NCBI GenBank assembly: GCA_029262815.1
Contig: JAJCYS010000043.1
Location: 1 to 38,220 of the forward strand
Length of the DNA: 38,220 nucleotides
DNA from: Deltaproteobacteria bacterium
GTDB lineage: Bacteria; Bdellovibrionota; JAJCYS01
Direction: 5' to 3'
Part shown: positions 1-10,200 of the stretch, in pieces
Layout of the letters: each line of letters opens with the position of its first letter
Numbering within the stretch: position 1 is the first letter of the stretch
Notes under the pieces: model-generated
The model's input: the letters and a program-made list of their open reading frames with translations, nothing else
What the model was told of the DNA's origin: nothing
Database searches by the model: none
Program-made: the position numbers and the translations under genes

Positions 1-2560
1 GTGCCTGCAATGTCGTCCGAATGTCATTAAAATCTATTTCTTGGGCGTGTAAACTGCGGCCAGATGTTTGAATATGATATTTCAGTTTTTGACTACGATG
101 ATTCGTCTCATAAATATCGCGCATCGCAATAGCCCATATACGTCTCGCAACGCGACCTAAAACGGTGTATTCAGGATCCAAGCCATTACTAAAAAAATAA
201 CTCAAGCTGGGGGAAAATGCAGATACATCCATCCCACGGGCTTTATACAATTCAACATAGGTGAACCCGTTTGCTAATGTGAATGCAAGCTGAGTAATGG
301 GCGTGGCGCCCGCTTCTGCGATATGATACCCACTGATACTCACGGAGTAAAAATTACGGACATTCTTATCAATAAAATAAGCCTGTACATCACCCATCAT
401 CCGTAAGGCAAACGGTGTCGAGAAAATACACGTGTTCTGGGCTTGATCCTCTTTTAGAATATCGGCTTGGACGGTCCCACGTACAGATGACAAGACCTTC
501 GTTCTAATCGCATCGAACTCTTGTTCGTTAGGTTCGCGATTCTCTTGAGATGTAAATCGATCAACCTGCTGGTCCAACGCGGCATTAAAGAAAAAAGCAA
601 GTATGATCGGTGCCGGACCGTTAATCGTCATAGAAACAGAAGTCAATGGATCACATAAGTCAAATCCTTCAAACAACGTTTTCATATCATCAAGCGTTGC
701 AATGCTGACCCCTGCTTCACCAATTTTTCCAAAAATATCGGGCCGTTCATCAGGATCAGCACCGTATAACGTCACAGAGTCAAACGCAGTCGACAACCGC
801 TTCGCCTGTTCACCCTTACATAAATAATGAAAGCGTTCGTTAGTTCGATGAGGCCCCCCTTCTCCAGCAAACATCCGTTTGGGTAATTCATCCGTTCGTT
901 TAAAAGGATAAATCCCCGCTGTGTATGGGAAGGACCCTGGGTAATTCTCTTTTGCACAAAAAGTATACGCATCCGAAAGTCCTGATGCATCGTATGAAGA
1001 CACTTTCGGGATATTGAGGCCGCTCAAAGATTCTGTCGTTGTTTTGTGTGTGAAGTCTTTACCCCGTACTTGAAATGTCAACTCGGGCGTATTCAAATCC
1101 TTAGTATGAGCCTCGTAAGCATCCAAGATATCCCAAACCTTTTGAGGAACAGCTTTTTTCTTCGCTTCAATATCAAGCTCGATGGATGATTGGGCGCGCT
1201 TCACACGCTCCATAGCGTCAATGTCTTTGAGCTGTTCTGACACCTTCTGATAATTACGATGATACGATCGCACCCCTTCAGCAATTTCAGATAGATAGTG
1301 TGCACGGTGTCGGGGCAACAACGCTCGCTCGGTATCCGTTAACAAACCCTGTTCCGGATTCTGAAAAAAACGAGATGATATGGCGGGCTTATTCGTTTGT
1401 GTTTGCACATCGTTAATCAATGTCAAAAAAGATCCGTACGCTCGATGCGTTAATGCATCTTGAAATCGTGAGGCACACGCACCCACAACCATGTGATCTA
1501 AACTTGGCTCATCAAGCGTGCGACTTCGACGTACGGTCTTTCGAACTTGGTGTAATGCGTCCTGAGCCCCTTGGCGATCCATTTTATTAACAACGATCAA
1601 ATCAGCAAAGTCGAGCATCGCAATTTTTTCAAGTTGGGATTCAGCGCCGAATTCGCTTGTCATCACATAAATAGATTTATCTACAAATTTTGTAATCTTT
1701 GAGTCAACCTGACCAATGCCAGCGCTCTCAATTAAAATAATATTGGGCAGATCATCCGATTGAGAGAGTTCATTTAAAACTGAAAAAATACCGGGATGAA
1801 TGCCATGGGTTTCTTCTGATACCGCAATAGAACGCATAAACACGTGACCTTCATAAATCGCATTCATCCGGATGCGATCCCCAAGAAGGGCCCCGTGTGT
1901 TTTTTGTTTTGAAGGATCACAACTAAGCACCAAAATGCGATGCTCCGGAAAGTCTAATCGATACCGAAGGATAAACTCGTCAATCAAAGAACTTTTGCCT
2001 GCACCACCCGTACCAGTGATTCCGATAATGGGGGTTTCAGGTTTTTCAACTCGACCTTCTTTGAATCCTTCATTAGATTCCAACAAACCCGTTAGTTTTT
2101 GAGCGAACGCCAAATCGTTGCTGGGTGAATTTTGAGTTTTGGGACGACCTTCTTGATTTCGCTTTTGAGCAAGGCGAATCATCTCATTAATAATTTCATC
2201 CAGCCCAAGTTTTTGGCCTTGAGACGGACTAAATAATTTGTCTACGCCAATTGATTCGAGATGTTCGATTTCAGGTGGGGTGATAACGCCGCCGCCGCCA
2301 CCGAAAACAGCGATATGCCCCGCGCCTTCTTGCGCCAGACATTCTAGAAGATACGTAAAGTATTCTGTATGCCCGCCCTGATAAGAGCTGATTGCGATGG
2401 CATGGGCATCTTCTTGTATGGCAGAACGAACGATTTCTTGGACGGAGCGATTATGACCCAAATGAATAACTTCTTGCCCATGACGAACCAGTAATCGACG
2501 AAATAAATTGATTGAAACATCATGCCCATCGAATAAACTTGCAGCTGTCACAAAACGCAC
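1..2560 (-). CDS. icmF: IcmF: isobutyryl-CoA mutase fused to its G-protein chaperone (3' part missing)
   Basis: Adenosylcobalamin-dependent acyl-CoA mutase that interconverts branched and linear acyl-CoAs (isobutyryl/n-butyryl-CoA type) and carries its own MeaB-like GTPase, which loads and guards the cofactor. About 853 codons are visible; the family is roughly 1,090 residues, so the C-terminal part lies beyond position 1. Order seen: an N-terminal B12-binding domain (DGHDVSIN near residues 10-17, SSYQGGH near 65, then an FGGGGG loop); a P-loop GTGGAGKSS near residue 180; a G4-type NKMD near 323; then the mutase barrel with SGYHIAEAGATPITQLAF near 740-760 and GRSLHAQEIDFNDIR at the edge. The GTG start at 2560 is chosen because AAGGGAG lies 7 bases upstream. 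This order (B12 domain first, GTPase in the middle) separates IcmF from ordinary methylmalonyl-CoA mutase. Substrate choice is not shown by what I read. It follows two same-strand genes and may be co-transcribed with them. Confidence 0.95.
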   Translation of the reverse strand, partial: MRFVTAASLFDGHDVSINLFRRLLVRHGQEVIHLGHNRSVQEIVRSAIQEDAHAIAISSYQGGHTEYFTYLLECLAQEGAGHIAVFGGGGGVITPPEIEHLESIGVDKLFSPSQGQKLGLDEIINEMIRLAQKRNQEGRPKTQNSPSNDLAFAQKLTGLLESNEGFKEGRVEKPETPIIGITGTGGAGKSSLIDEFILRYRLDFPEHRILVLSCDPSKQKTHGALLGDRIRMNAIYEGHVFMRSIAVSEETHGIHPGIFSVLNELSQSDDLPNIILIESAGIGQVDSKITKFVDKSIYVMTSEFGAESQLEKIAMLDFADLIVVNKMDRQGAQDALHQVRKTVRRSRTLDEPSLDHMVVGACASRFQDALTHRAYGSFLTLINDVQTQTNKPAISSRFFQNPEQGLLTDTERALLPRHRAHYLSEIAEGVRSYHRNYQKVSEQLKDIDAMERVKRAQSSIELDIEAKKKAVPQKVWDILDAYEAHTKDLNTPELTFQVRGKDFTHKTTTESLSGLNIPKVSSYDASGLSDAYTFCAKENYPGSFPYTAGIYPFKRTDELPKRMFAGEGGPHRTNERFHYLCKGEQAKRLSTAFDSVTLYGADPDERPDIFGKIGEAGVSIATLDDMKTLFEGFDLCDPLTSVSMTINGPAPIILAFFFNAALDQQVDRFTSQENREPNEQEFDAIRTKVLSSVRGTVQADILKEDQAQNTCIFSTPFALRMMGDVQAYFIDKNVRNFYSVSISGYHIAEAGATPITQLAFTLANGFTYVELYKARGMDVSAFSPSLSYFFSNGLDPEYTVLGRVARRIWAIAMRDIYETNHRSQKLKYHIQTSGRSLHAQEIDFNDIRTTLQA

Positions 2561-2649
2561 GTAAGCACTCCCTTTTCTTCAAGATGTTGTCCAATACGGT
2601 AGCATATTCTGTTTTGTTTCGATTAAAAAGGTGCGCATTAAGCGCCGGA

Positions 2650-2871
2650 TTATGCAGCCTTTTTGTTGATGATGCGTGAAATCTCTACTTGATCATCTTC
2701 ATCTTCTGCAACAATTGGTTCCCAGGGATCATCTTCGGGGGGTTCCTTAAGCAGCTTGATGGTACTGTAAGAGACTTTTAAGTAGCACTTACGGCAATAT
2801 CCCCGATATGCAGCTTCATCAGAACATTCTGTTGTTTTGCAGGTTTTCTGTTCCTTTTTCTTGCCCATCAC
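2650..2871 (-). CDS. small Cys-rich protein, possible zinc ribbon
   Basis: Encodes about 73 residues. The N-terminal half is basic with four cysteines arranged as C-x4-C then GYC-x2-C, which could bind one zinc ion. The C-terminal half is acidic and proline-containing (EPPEDDPWEP), ending ISRIINKKAA. No signal peptide or membrane segment is visible, so it is probably cytosolic. The layout resembles short CxxxxC...GYCxxCY proteins known from other proteobacteria with no assigned function. The start is unclear: GTG at 2871 or the adjacent ATG at 2868, both without a convincing Shine-Dalgarno. The first 53 bases overlap the end of the upstream secreted-protein gene, so translation may be coupled to it. 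icmF starts 89 bases downstream on the same strand. Function unknown. Confidence 0.7.
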   Translation of the reverse strand: MMGKKKEQKTCKTTECSDEAAYRGYCRKCYLKVSYSTIKLLKEPPEDDPWEPIVAEDEDDQVEISRIINKKAA

Positions 2872-3859
2872 CTGAACTATCGGATTTGAGGGTCAGAACT
2901 TTAGGCGATATTTGTGAAAAATATCCGATACTTATCCTCAATCTTGCAGGAGTTTGTTTACGTTCGAGCCATACATCCTCTTCTGAGGATTGTGAGAAAT
3001 AAGGAAGATGTTTTTGGCCCAAAGAAAACAGGTTGAATTTTTTGGGTAATTTAGAACCCAAGGCTTGTACAAATTTGGGACGTGGTAAAACTGAAAATAT
3101 TCGAGCGTTCGAAACGACACCTTGCCATGTTTCAATTTCGGTATCTGACCCTAACCAAGCAATCATCTTATTGATGCTCAACGAGAGCAACCCAATACGC
3201 GCTTTTTTCATTATAAATCGAGCTCTTCTGCTACGAAATAAAACGGAGTTTGCAATCAAATGTCGAGGCGCAAACACGGTTCGCCGGCATACATGCTCAT
3301 ACTGTTGTGTGATCTCAAAGGTCCCACCCCTCACATAGCATACGCCTGAGTGTACGGTAAAACGCTGCATCGAAAGTGTTGTGTTTTCAGAAATCCAGCT
3401 ATGGGCACGTATACTGAGCTCTTCTACATTAACCACATGTGACAACTTGACCAGCGTAGATTTGATATCAATATGTTTCACATTCTTTGCGGACAAATCT
3501 ATACGATCCCCTTTCAGGGTAATTTTGAAGGGCAACTGATCAAGAGCGACGGTACAGTAGCCACATTTAATCGTCAACTCTGCAAAATTTTTCGGAAAAT
3601 GAACACTAATGACTGCTGGTCCCGAGTGATTCGCTGCGATCACAATCTGTTGATCAACCACTTGTATCGATTCGGCTATGGGTAACACCTTGAAGGTTTC
3701 ATCACTGCTTGGAATACCTACGATATTGACATGTGTGCCAGGCTGATTTGATACGATTTCAAAACTTGGAATATCAGATGAAATACCATCAACAGTCAAC
3801 GCTGAAGCACTGGCCATGGAGAGGAAAATAGTTATTGAAATTGCTATATTTTTTAACAC
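2819..3859 (-). CDS. secreted protein of unknown function (346 aa)
   Basis: A Sec signal peptide is clear: LKN, a hydrophobic run, then an ASA-L cleavage site near residue 20. The mature part is rich in alternating hydrophobic/polar stretches (LTIKCGYC, IDIKSTLVKL, LSIRAHSWI), which reads as mostly beta-strand, possibly a beta-solenoid or a stack of strand repeats. Four cysteines in the middle could form disulfides. The C-terminal 100 residues are more basic and contain a PRPKFVQALGSKLPKKFNLF stretch. I do not recognise a family. Start is GTG at 3859 with AAGGG upstream; no in-frame ATG near the signal peptide is better. It heads a minus-strand group with the small Cys-rich gene (overlapping its 3' end) and icmF, and is divergent from guaB. 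Nothing visible links its role to icmF. Confidence 0.8.
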   Translation of the reverse strand: MLKNIAISITIFLSMASASALTVDGISSDIPSFEIVSNQPGTHVNIVGIPSSDETFKVLPIAESIQVVDQQIVIAANHSGPAVISVHFPKNFAELTIKCGYCTVALDQLPFKITLKGDRIDLSAKNVKHIDIKSTLVKLSHVVNVEELSIRAHSWISENTTLSMQRFTVHSGVCYVRGGTFEITQQYEHVCRRTVFAPRHLIANSVLFRSRRARFIMKKARIGLLSLSINKMIAWLGSDTEIETWQGVVSNARIFSVLPRPKFVQALGSKLPKKFNLFSLGQKHLPYFSQSSEEDVWLERKQTPARLRISIGYFSQISPKVLTLKSDSSGDGQEKGTENLQNNRMF

Positions 3860-4061
3860 AAGACTTACCCTTTTTTACCCACTTTGTGGTATGAGTATAA
3901 CCCTAAACAAGGATTAGTTCATTACCCCTATTCATAATGGTACTTAAGTAAACTCAAATTGCTACAAGTATCCAAAATCAGCGGGTAATGGCATGATTGC
4001 CCTGATCTACAATTACCGAGATGATTATAGGGCTTGTTGGCTGTTGTGCCGATTTAAACCT

Positions 4062-4100
4062 TGGTTGGCTACGCTGTCAACAGGGCCAACCATGAAGGAG
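4062..4100 (+). promoter_or_regulatory. hairpin beside the guaB ribosome binding site
   Basis: TGGTTGGC at 4062-4069 is the perfect complement of GCCAACCA at 4085-4092, giving an 8-bp stem with a 15-base loop. It is followed immediately by the strong Shine-Dalgarno AAGGAG, 7 bases before the guaB ATG. The stem ends just before the ribosome binding site, so it could affect initiation or mRNA stability. No purine-riboswitch core is evident. The rest of the 248-base gap at 3860-4107 shows no gene and no convincing promoter. Confidence 0.45.
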
Positions 4101-4107
4101 TAACGTT

Positions 4108-5616
4108 ATGAATCCAACGTGGCAACCTGAACTTCCTGGGTTGATTACCTTTGACGATGTCCTGATCTTGCCTGCTTATTCCGAAGTGCTCCCTTCTGAA
4201 GCAAATTGCGAAACAACCCTTTCGTCTAAACTGACCTTAAACGCACCTATTCTATCAAGTGCGATGGACACGGTGACCGAACATCACACCGCTATCGCAA
4301 TGGCTCAAGAAGGCGGCCTGGGCGTTATACACAAAAACTTGTCTATCGAAGAGCAAGCATTAGAGGTTCGTCGTGTCAAAAAATTTGAGTCGGGTATTAT
4401 CTTAGAACCCTTAACAATCCAGAAAACAGCCACCATTCGTGAAGTTATCGACTTGGTTCGAGATACGGGTGTTGGCGGATTTCCTGTTGTCGAGAACAAC
4501 AAACTAGTAGGAATCATTGCAAATCGTGACCTTAGATTTCAAACTGACCCAGAAATTTCAGTGACGCATATCATGACCCCTGTAGAAAAGCTAATCACCG
4601 TAGCTGAAGACGTCACCCTCCAAGAAGCAAAAGACACCATGAAAACGCATCGAATTGAGAAACTCCCCATTGTTGATGATAGTGGAAATTTGGTCGGTCT
4701 CATTACTTACAAGGATTTACATAACCTCGATAAACATCCCCTTGCCATCAAAGATTCTAAGGGACGTCTTAAAGTTGGGGCAGCCATCGGTGCAACAGTA
4801 AAAGATATTGAAAGAGCTCATGCGCTTGTAAAAGAGGGCGCAGACGTGCTTCTAGTCGATACCGCACACGGACATAGCAAGATGGTTATCGATCAAGTCA
4901 AAGCGATCCGAAAAACGTTCCCTGACATTACACTTATTGCAGGTAACGTGGGAACCCCAGGCGCTACAAAGGCGTTGTGTGAAGCGGGTGCTGACATTGT
5001 CAAAATTGGTGTGGGGCCCGGATCTATTTGTACAACTCGTATTATCTCGGGCGTCGGCGTGCCACAACTGTCCGCTATTTTTAGTTGCGCCAAAGAGGCT
5101 CAAAAATTTGGAAAAACCGTGATCTCTGATGGCGGGATTCGGTACAGTGGGGATGTCGTCAAAGCATTAGCCGCAGGGGCTGCAGCTGTTATGATCGGGT
5201 CCTTGTTTGCGGGAACTCGAGAAGCACCTGGAGATTTGGTTTATTATCAAGGAAGAAGTTACAAAGTATATCGCGGCATGGGCTCATTGAGTGCAATGAA
5301 ACGAAAAATGTCTGATCGATATCCGAACAAACATCTTAAGATCACAGACCTTGCACAAGATGACCCTGATCCCAAGTTAGTACCTGAAGGCATCGAAGGT
5401 CGAGTGCCTTATACAGGCACCTTGAACAATAGTTTATTTCAACTAACGGGTGGCCTAAAATCTGGGATGGGATATGTCGGCGCTGCTAGCATCCCTGAAC
5501 TTCAAACCAAAGCAACATTTGTTAGAATTTCTACGAACAGTTCTATTGAAAGTCATGTGCATAATGTTCAAATCACTCAAGAGGCACCTAACTATATCGT
5601 GTCTCCACAGAAGTAG
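4108..5616 (+). CDS. guaB: inosine-5'-monophosphate dehydrogenase
   Basis: Catalyses the NAD-dependent oxidation of IMP to XMP, the committed step toward guanine nucleotides, in the cytosol. The 502 residues are the usual length of a full IMPDH with a CBS pair. The N-terminal barrel has [15 protein letters not shown] and SSAMDTVTE. Two CBS domains follow around residues 95-215 ([11 protein letters not shown] is the start of the second). The catalytic loop [11 protein letters not shown] places the nucleophile at Cys308. [19 protein letters not shown] and the flap [11 protein letters not shown] are present. The start is fixed by AAGGAG 7 bases upstream. guaA begins 5 bases after the stop, so the two form the guaBA operon that makes GMP from IMP; dnaE follows downstream on the same strand. 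Confidence 0.97.
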   Translation: MNPTWQPELPGLITFDDVLILPAYSEVLPSEANCETTLSSKLTLNAPILSSAMDTVTEHHTAIAMAQEGGLGVIHKNLSIEEQALEVRRVKKFESGIILEPLTIQKTATIREVIDLVRDTGVGGFPVVENNKLVGIIANRDLRFQTDPEISVTHIMTPVEKLITVAEDVTLQEAKDTMKTHRIEKLPIVDDSGNLVGLITYKDLHNLDKHPLAIKDSKGRLKVGAAIGATVKDIERAHALVKEGADVLLVDTAHGHSKMVIDQVKAIRKTFPDITLIAGNVGTPGATKALCEAGADIVKIGVGPGSICTTRIISGVGVPQLSAIFSCAKEAQKFGKTVISDGGIRYSGDVVKALAAGAAAVMIGSLFAGTREAPGDLVYYQGRSYKVYRGMGSLSAMKRKMSDRYPNKHLKITDLAQDDPDPKLVPEGIEGRVPYTGTLNNSLFQLTGGLKSGMGYVGAASIPELQTKATFVRISTNSSIESHVHNVQITQEAPNYIVSPQK

Positions 5617-5621
5617 ATCAG

Positions 5622-7163
5622 ATGCATAAACCACAGATAGTCATCTTTGATTTTGGAAGCCAATTCACCCATTTGATCCTAAGGCAAGTCAGAGCGTCTG
5701 GTACGTACTGTACCTTGGCTGCACCTACGGTTTCTGAAGTACCGACTGAAGCGCTCAAAGGGATTATATTATCTGGCGGCCCCCGATCTGTCACACCGCA
5801 AGATCTTTCTTTTTTAAAAAAACTGTTAAATCAACATTCAGAGACCCCCGTATTAGGTATTTGTTACGGTCACCAGTTACTGGCTAAATACTTTGGACAC
5901 AAAGTCCATCATGCAAGAAGCTGTGAATATGGTCCCGAAACATTGATACTTAAGAAAAAGTCACTTCTGTTTGAAAAGGTACCTAAAAAAAGCAATGTAT
6001 GGATGTCTCATGGTGATCATGCCACCTTGTCATCAGCAAAAAAACAAACGATTGGATTAGCCACATCTGCTCAAGAAACTTTGGCAGCTGCACAGTTTTC
6101 ATCTCACTGCTTGGGCATTCAGTTTCATCCTGAAGTATCACATTCGACTTTTGGTTCCCAAGTTTTGAAGAATTTTTTGAAGCATTACTGTAACGTTAAA
6201 CGAGACTGGAATCCCAAGCAAATATTTACTGATGCAGTAGAAGCCATTCATGATGAACTTATTATCCCTAAACACAAAGCTTTATGCGCAGTCAGTGGCG
6301 GTGTGGACAGTACAGTGCTTGCCAAATTATTGATCAACACATGTCCCAAACAAATCCATTTTATCCATGTAGATCATGGTTTTGGCAGACATCAAGAGAG
6401 CCAACAAGTTTTAAAGGAGCTTAAGGCTGTGGGTATTCCGGTTAGGATCATTCAAGCACAAGAAGAATTTATCAGCAAAGTGTCTAAAACTAAAAATCCC
6501 GAACGGAAACGAAAAATCATTGGTAAAACGTTTATCGAAATTTTTGAACGCTATGCCAAGAAACATAAATTGACTCACTTGATTCAAGGCACACTCTATC
6601 CTGATCGGATTGAAAGTAAACCACAGGTGGGCAAAAGTTCTGTAATCAAAACCCATCATAATGTGGGTGGCATTCCCAAAAATTGTACTTTAAAGATTGT
6701 TGAACCTTTTATGCATTTCTACAAAGATGACGTGAGACGGTTAGGTAAAAATCTCAAACTCCCCACCCATCTTTTGGGCCGACACCCCTTCCCTGGCCCC
6801 GGACTTGCAATTCGAATTTTGGGCCATGCAACAGAGAGTCGATTGGCACAATTGAGACAATGTGACCATATTTTGATCTCTTATCTTAAAAAAGAAAACC
6901 TCTATAAAAGCATATGGCAAGCCGGTTGCATGCTCCTACCTACGGTACATTCCGTGGGCGTCAAAGGAGATAAACGAGTTTATGAGCCGGTTGTTGCGAT
7001 TCGATGTGTGGTGAGTCAAAATGCCATGACGGCTCATGCGGCCAGACTTTCTATTGAACATCTTGAGGCTTGTGCTTCAGAAATATTAAACAAAGTTCCC
7101 GGCATCAGTCGGGTGGTGTACGACGTCAGCCCCAAACCACCTGCAACTATCGAATGGGAGTAG
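5622..7163 (+). CDS. guaA: GMP synthase (glutamine-hydrolysing)
   Basis: Aminates XMP to GMP with ATP, using ammonia from glutamine. An N-terminal class-I glutamine amidotransferase domain shows the triad: Cys81 in GICYGHQ, His169 and Glu171 in FHPEVSH. The ATP-pyrophosphatase domain begins at the PP-loop SGGVDS (225-230) and contains GTLYPDRIES and the IKTHHNVGG block. The C-terminal dimerisation domain has HPFPGPGLAIRILG and ends on the usual VSPKPPATIEWE. Length (513) is normal. The N-terminus is more divergent than the rest (FGSQFTHLILRQVRASGTYC), but the catalytic residues are intact. It starts 5 bases after guaB and is probably translated from the same mRNA. Confidence 0.97.
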   Translation: MHKPQIVIFDFGSQFTHLILRQVRASGTYCTLAAPTVSEVPTEALKGIILSGGPRSVTPQDLSFLKKLLNQHSETPVLGICYGHQLLAKYFGHKVHHARSCEYGPETLILKKKSLLFEKVPKKSNVWMSHGDHATLSSAKKQTIGLATSAQETLAAAQFSSHCLGIQFHPEVSHSTFGSQVLKNFLKHYCNVKRDWNPKQIFTDAVEAIHDELIIPKHKALCAVSGGVDSTVLAKLLINTCPKQIHFIHVDHGFGRHQESQQVLKELKAVGIPVRIIQAQEEFISKVSKTKNPERKRKIIGKTFIEIFERYAKKHKLTHLIQGTLYPDRIESKPQVGKSSVIKTHHNVGGIPKNCTLKIVEPFMHFYKDDVRRLGKNLKLPTHLLGRHPFPGPGLAIRILGHATESRLAQLRQCDHILISYLKKENLYKSIWQAGCMLLPTVHSVGVKGDKRVYEPVVAIRCVVSQNAMTAHAARLSIEHLEACASEILNKVPGISRVVYDVSPKPPATIEWE

Positions 7164-7218
7164 GTTTTTTAATCATGCGCGACCGAATATCCCAAAATGA
7201 GGTAAAATAGACAAAATC

Positions 7219-10200
7219 ATGAGTTTCGTTCATACCCATGTACATACTCAGTTCAGCATCCTTGAAAGTACGATCAAAATTCCAGAATTGATCGCACATG
7301 CCAAAACGCTTGGGATGTCAGCTATAGCCATCACAGACAGTCAAAATGCTTTTGGGTTAATCCAATTTTCGAAAGCGTGTGCAAAGGCTGACGTTCAACC
7401 CATCCTCGGTGCACAAGTCAATGTACGGGCGAGCTCAATTGTGCAACCCAAACAAACCGATTCTCTACAGCAAAAAGCATTTAGAGCACCCATCAGTTTA
7501 TTGGTAAAAACCGAAACCGGGTATCAAAACCTCTGTCGTTTACTCTCCCTTAGCTATATGGCTGAAAAAGGGCCTTATGTGACTGCCGAACAACTCAAGA
7601 CATATCGTGAGGGTTTGGTTGCGATTATGCCGATGGAAAATGGCGAGTGGATTGAGTACTTTAGACATAATCGAGAAGCTGATATTGAAAAGAGTACAGA
7701 ATTTTATTGCACCACATATAAGGACGATTTTTATGTCGAAATTGTGCGACCGGTATCCTATGCCTTGCTGACTGCATTTGAAAAAACGATTCTAGCCTTT
7801 CAAAAATCCCATAACTTGCAACTGGTTGCTTCGAATGCGTGTCGCTATCTCAAACCTGAGGATAATTTCGCCACGACTGTGCTAAATGCCATTCGTGAAA
7901 GTACTAAAATTGAAAGTCCACAAGAGGAATATCACCGTGTGGGTGTGAGAGATGTATGCACGCCTGAAATCATGCAAGAACGTTTTAATGATTTACCCAT
8001 GGCGCTCGCTTCTTCTTTGGCGATACAAAAAAAATGTACATTTGATTTTCCATTTAACAAACCGGACTACAAAAAAACCTATCACTTACCTCACCCCCCC
8101 ACACAAGACGGAGAATCAGTCAAAGAAGCCTTCATCAGAGAATGCAAGGAAGGTCTTGCTAACCGACTGAATGCACATTCTGATTTATCAGATGAACAAA
8201 ATGAAAAATATATCCGACGGTTGGATCATGAAATAGACGTCATCACAGGCATGCGATTTGACGGTTACTTCTTGATCGTTATGGATTTTATCCGATATGC
8301 AAAGTCTAAGGGTATACCCGTAGGACCAGGCCGAGGATCCGGAGCGGGTAGTCTCGCTTCTTACGTATTAGAAATTACAGATTTAGATCCACTTGAACAT
8401 GATTTGCTATTTGAACGTTTCTTAAATCCTGAGCGTATTAGTTTGCCGGATTTTGATATCGATTTTTGTATGGATAGACGTCCTGAAGTTATCCAATATG
8501 TGGTTGAAAAGTATGGCAAACAACGTGTTGCGCAAATCATTACATTTGGGAAACTTCAAGCACGAATGGTGCTCAGAGATGTAGGTCGAGTGTTTGGATA
8601 TAGCCACAAAGATATGGACCGACTTTCAAAGTTGATTCCAGATGTGTTGGGCATTTCACTTGAAGAGGCGGTTCAAAAAGAACCTACCCTTAAGAACTTA
8701 ATCTCCACCCAAGAAGACATAGCCCTTTTGTTTGATGTCGCTATGCAACTTGAAGGCATGATCCGCCATACCTCTGTGCATGCTGCAGGACTTGTCATTG
8801 CCAATGATGATTTGGATCGATACTGTCCTCTTTATTTGGGGCGAGACGCAGTTGTGACCACGCAGCTCGACATGATCGATCTCGAAGAAATTGGGCTGGT
8901 TAAGTTTGATTTTTTGGGTCTCAAAACCTTGACCATGTTGGACAAAGCCGAAAGGGACATTCAAGCCCATCATGATCCTGATTTCCAATTTTCAAACATT
9001 AAACTTACGAATCGAGATGTCTATAAAACCCTAGAAGAAGCCAACACGGCTGGGGTCTTTCAGCTTGAAAGCCCTGGGATGCAGGAACTGTGTAAGAAAT
9101 TGAAACCAGATAGTTTTGAAGACATCACAGCCATCAACGCCCTCTTTCGCCCAGGTCCTTTAGGTAGTGGCATGGTGGATGATTTTATCGAGCGAAAGCA
9201 TGGCCGCAAAAAAATAGCATACGATCTTCCTCAACTCGAACCCATTTTGAAATCGACATATGGGGTCATTGTGTATCAGGAGCAAGTACAGAAAATTGCT
9301 GTGTCTCTGGCAAATTATTCTCTAGGAGCTGCGGATATTCTCCGTCGCGCCATGGGTAAGAAAAAACCTGAAGAAATGGACAAGCAACGCTCTCGATTCA
9401 TGGAAGGTGCTACTCAAAATAACATTTCAAGCACGAAGGCGAAGCATATTTTCGATCTAATGGCGATGTTCGCCGAATACGGGTTTAACAAAAGTCATGC
9501 AGCGGCATATGCATTATTGAGTTATCAAACAGCCTTTCTGAAGGCGAGATATCCTGCGGAATTTTATGCCAGCCTATTGACCATTGAAATTAATTTTTCC
9601 GATAAGGTTAAACGGTATATAGATGATGCGCGCATTCAAGGTATTACGGTACTTTCTCCAGATGTAAATATTTCTGAAAAAGATTTTACGGTTGTGGATG
9701 AAAAAACTGTCCGATTTGGCTTACTGGGGATCAAAGGGTTAGGTGTAGCGGCCCTTGAAAACATTCTTAAAGAACGAAAGAAAAAACCATTTACGTGTCT
9801 TTCCAATTTTTGCAAACGAATAGATCTTCAAAAAGTAAATCGAAGAGTTTTGGAAGCGCTCGTCAAAAGTGGGTCTTTTGACTTCGTTGGTATCGATCGA
9901 CCCATACTCCACGTCATGATTGACGAGGCATTGACGCATGCACATTATGTTAAAGACAAAGGTCTTCAAAATCAAAGTTCGTTATTTGAAGCATCCGAAT
10001 CTGAGTTGGATGTAGAAAAAAAGCAAGCTGAAGGTATCAATGCAACCTGGGACGATTTGACTTTGGCTGGTTTTGAGCGAGACCATCTCGGATGTTATTT
10101 GACGGTCCATCCTTTTGACTCCTATGAGCATATTCGAAAAAAATTGGGCATGCGGCCGAGTGAGCAATTGATAGACTTGCCACTTAACAGTACAGTTAGT

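Noticed and set aside
3033..3338. 101-codon plus-strand frame opposite the 346-aa secreted gene
   Set aside because: Antisense shadow without ribosome site, domain or signal peptide.
3860..4107. Purine riboswitch ahead of guaB
   Set aside because: Only one hairpin is visible; the three-way junction and conserved loop bases of a purine aptamer are not seen.
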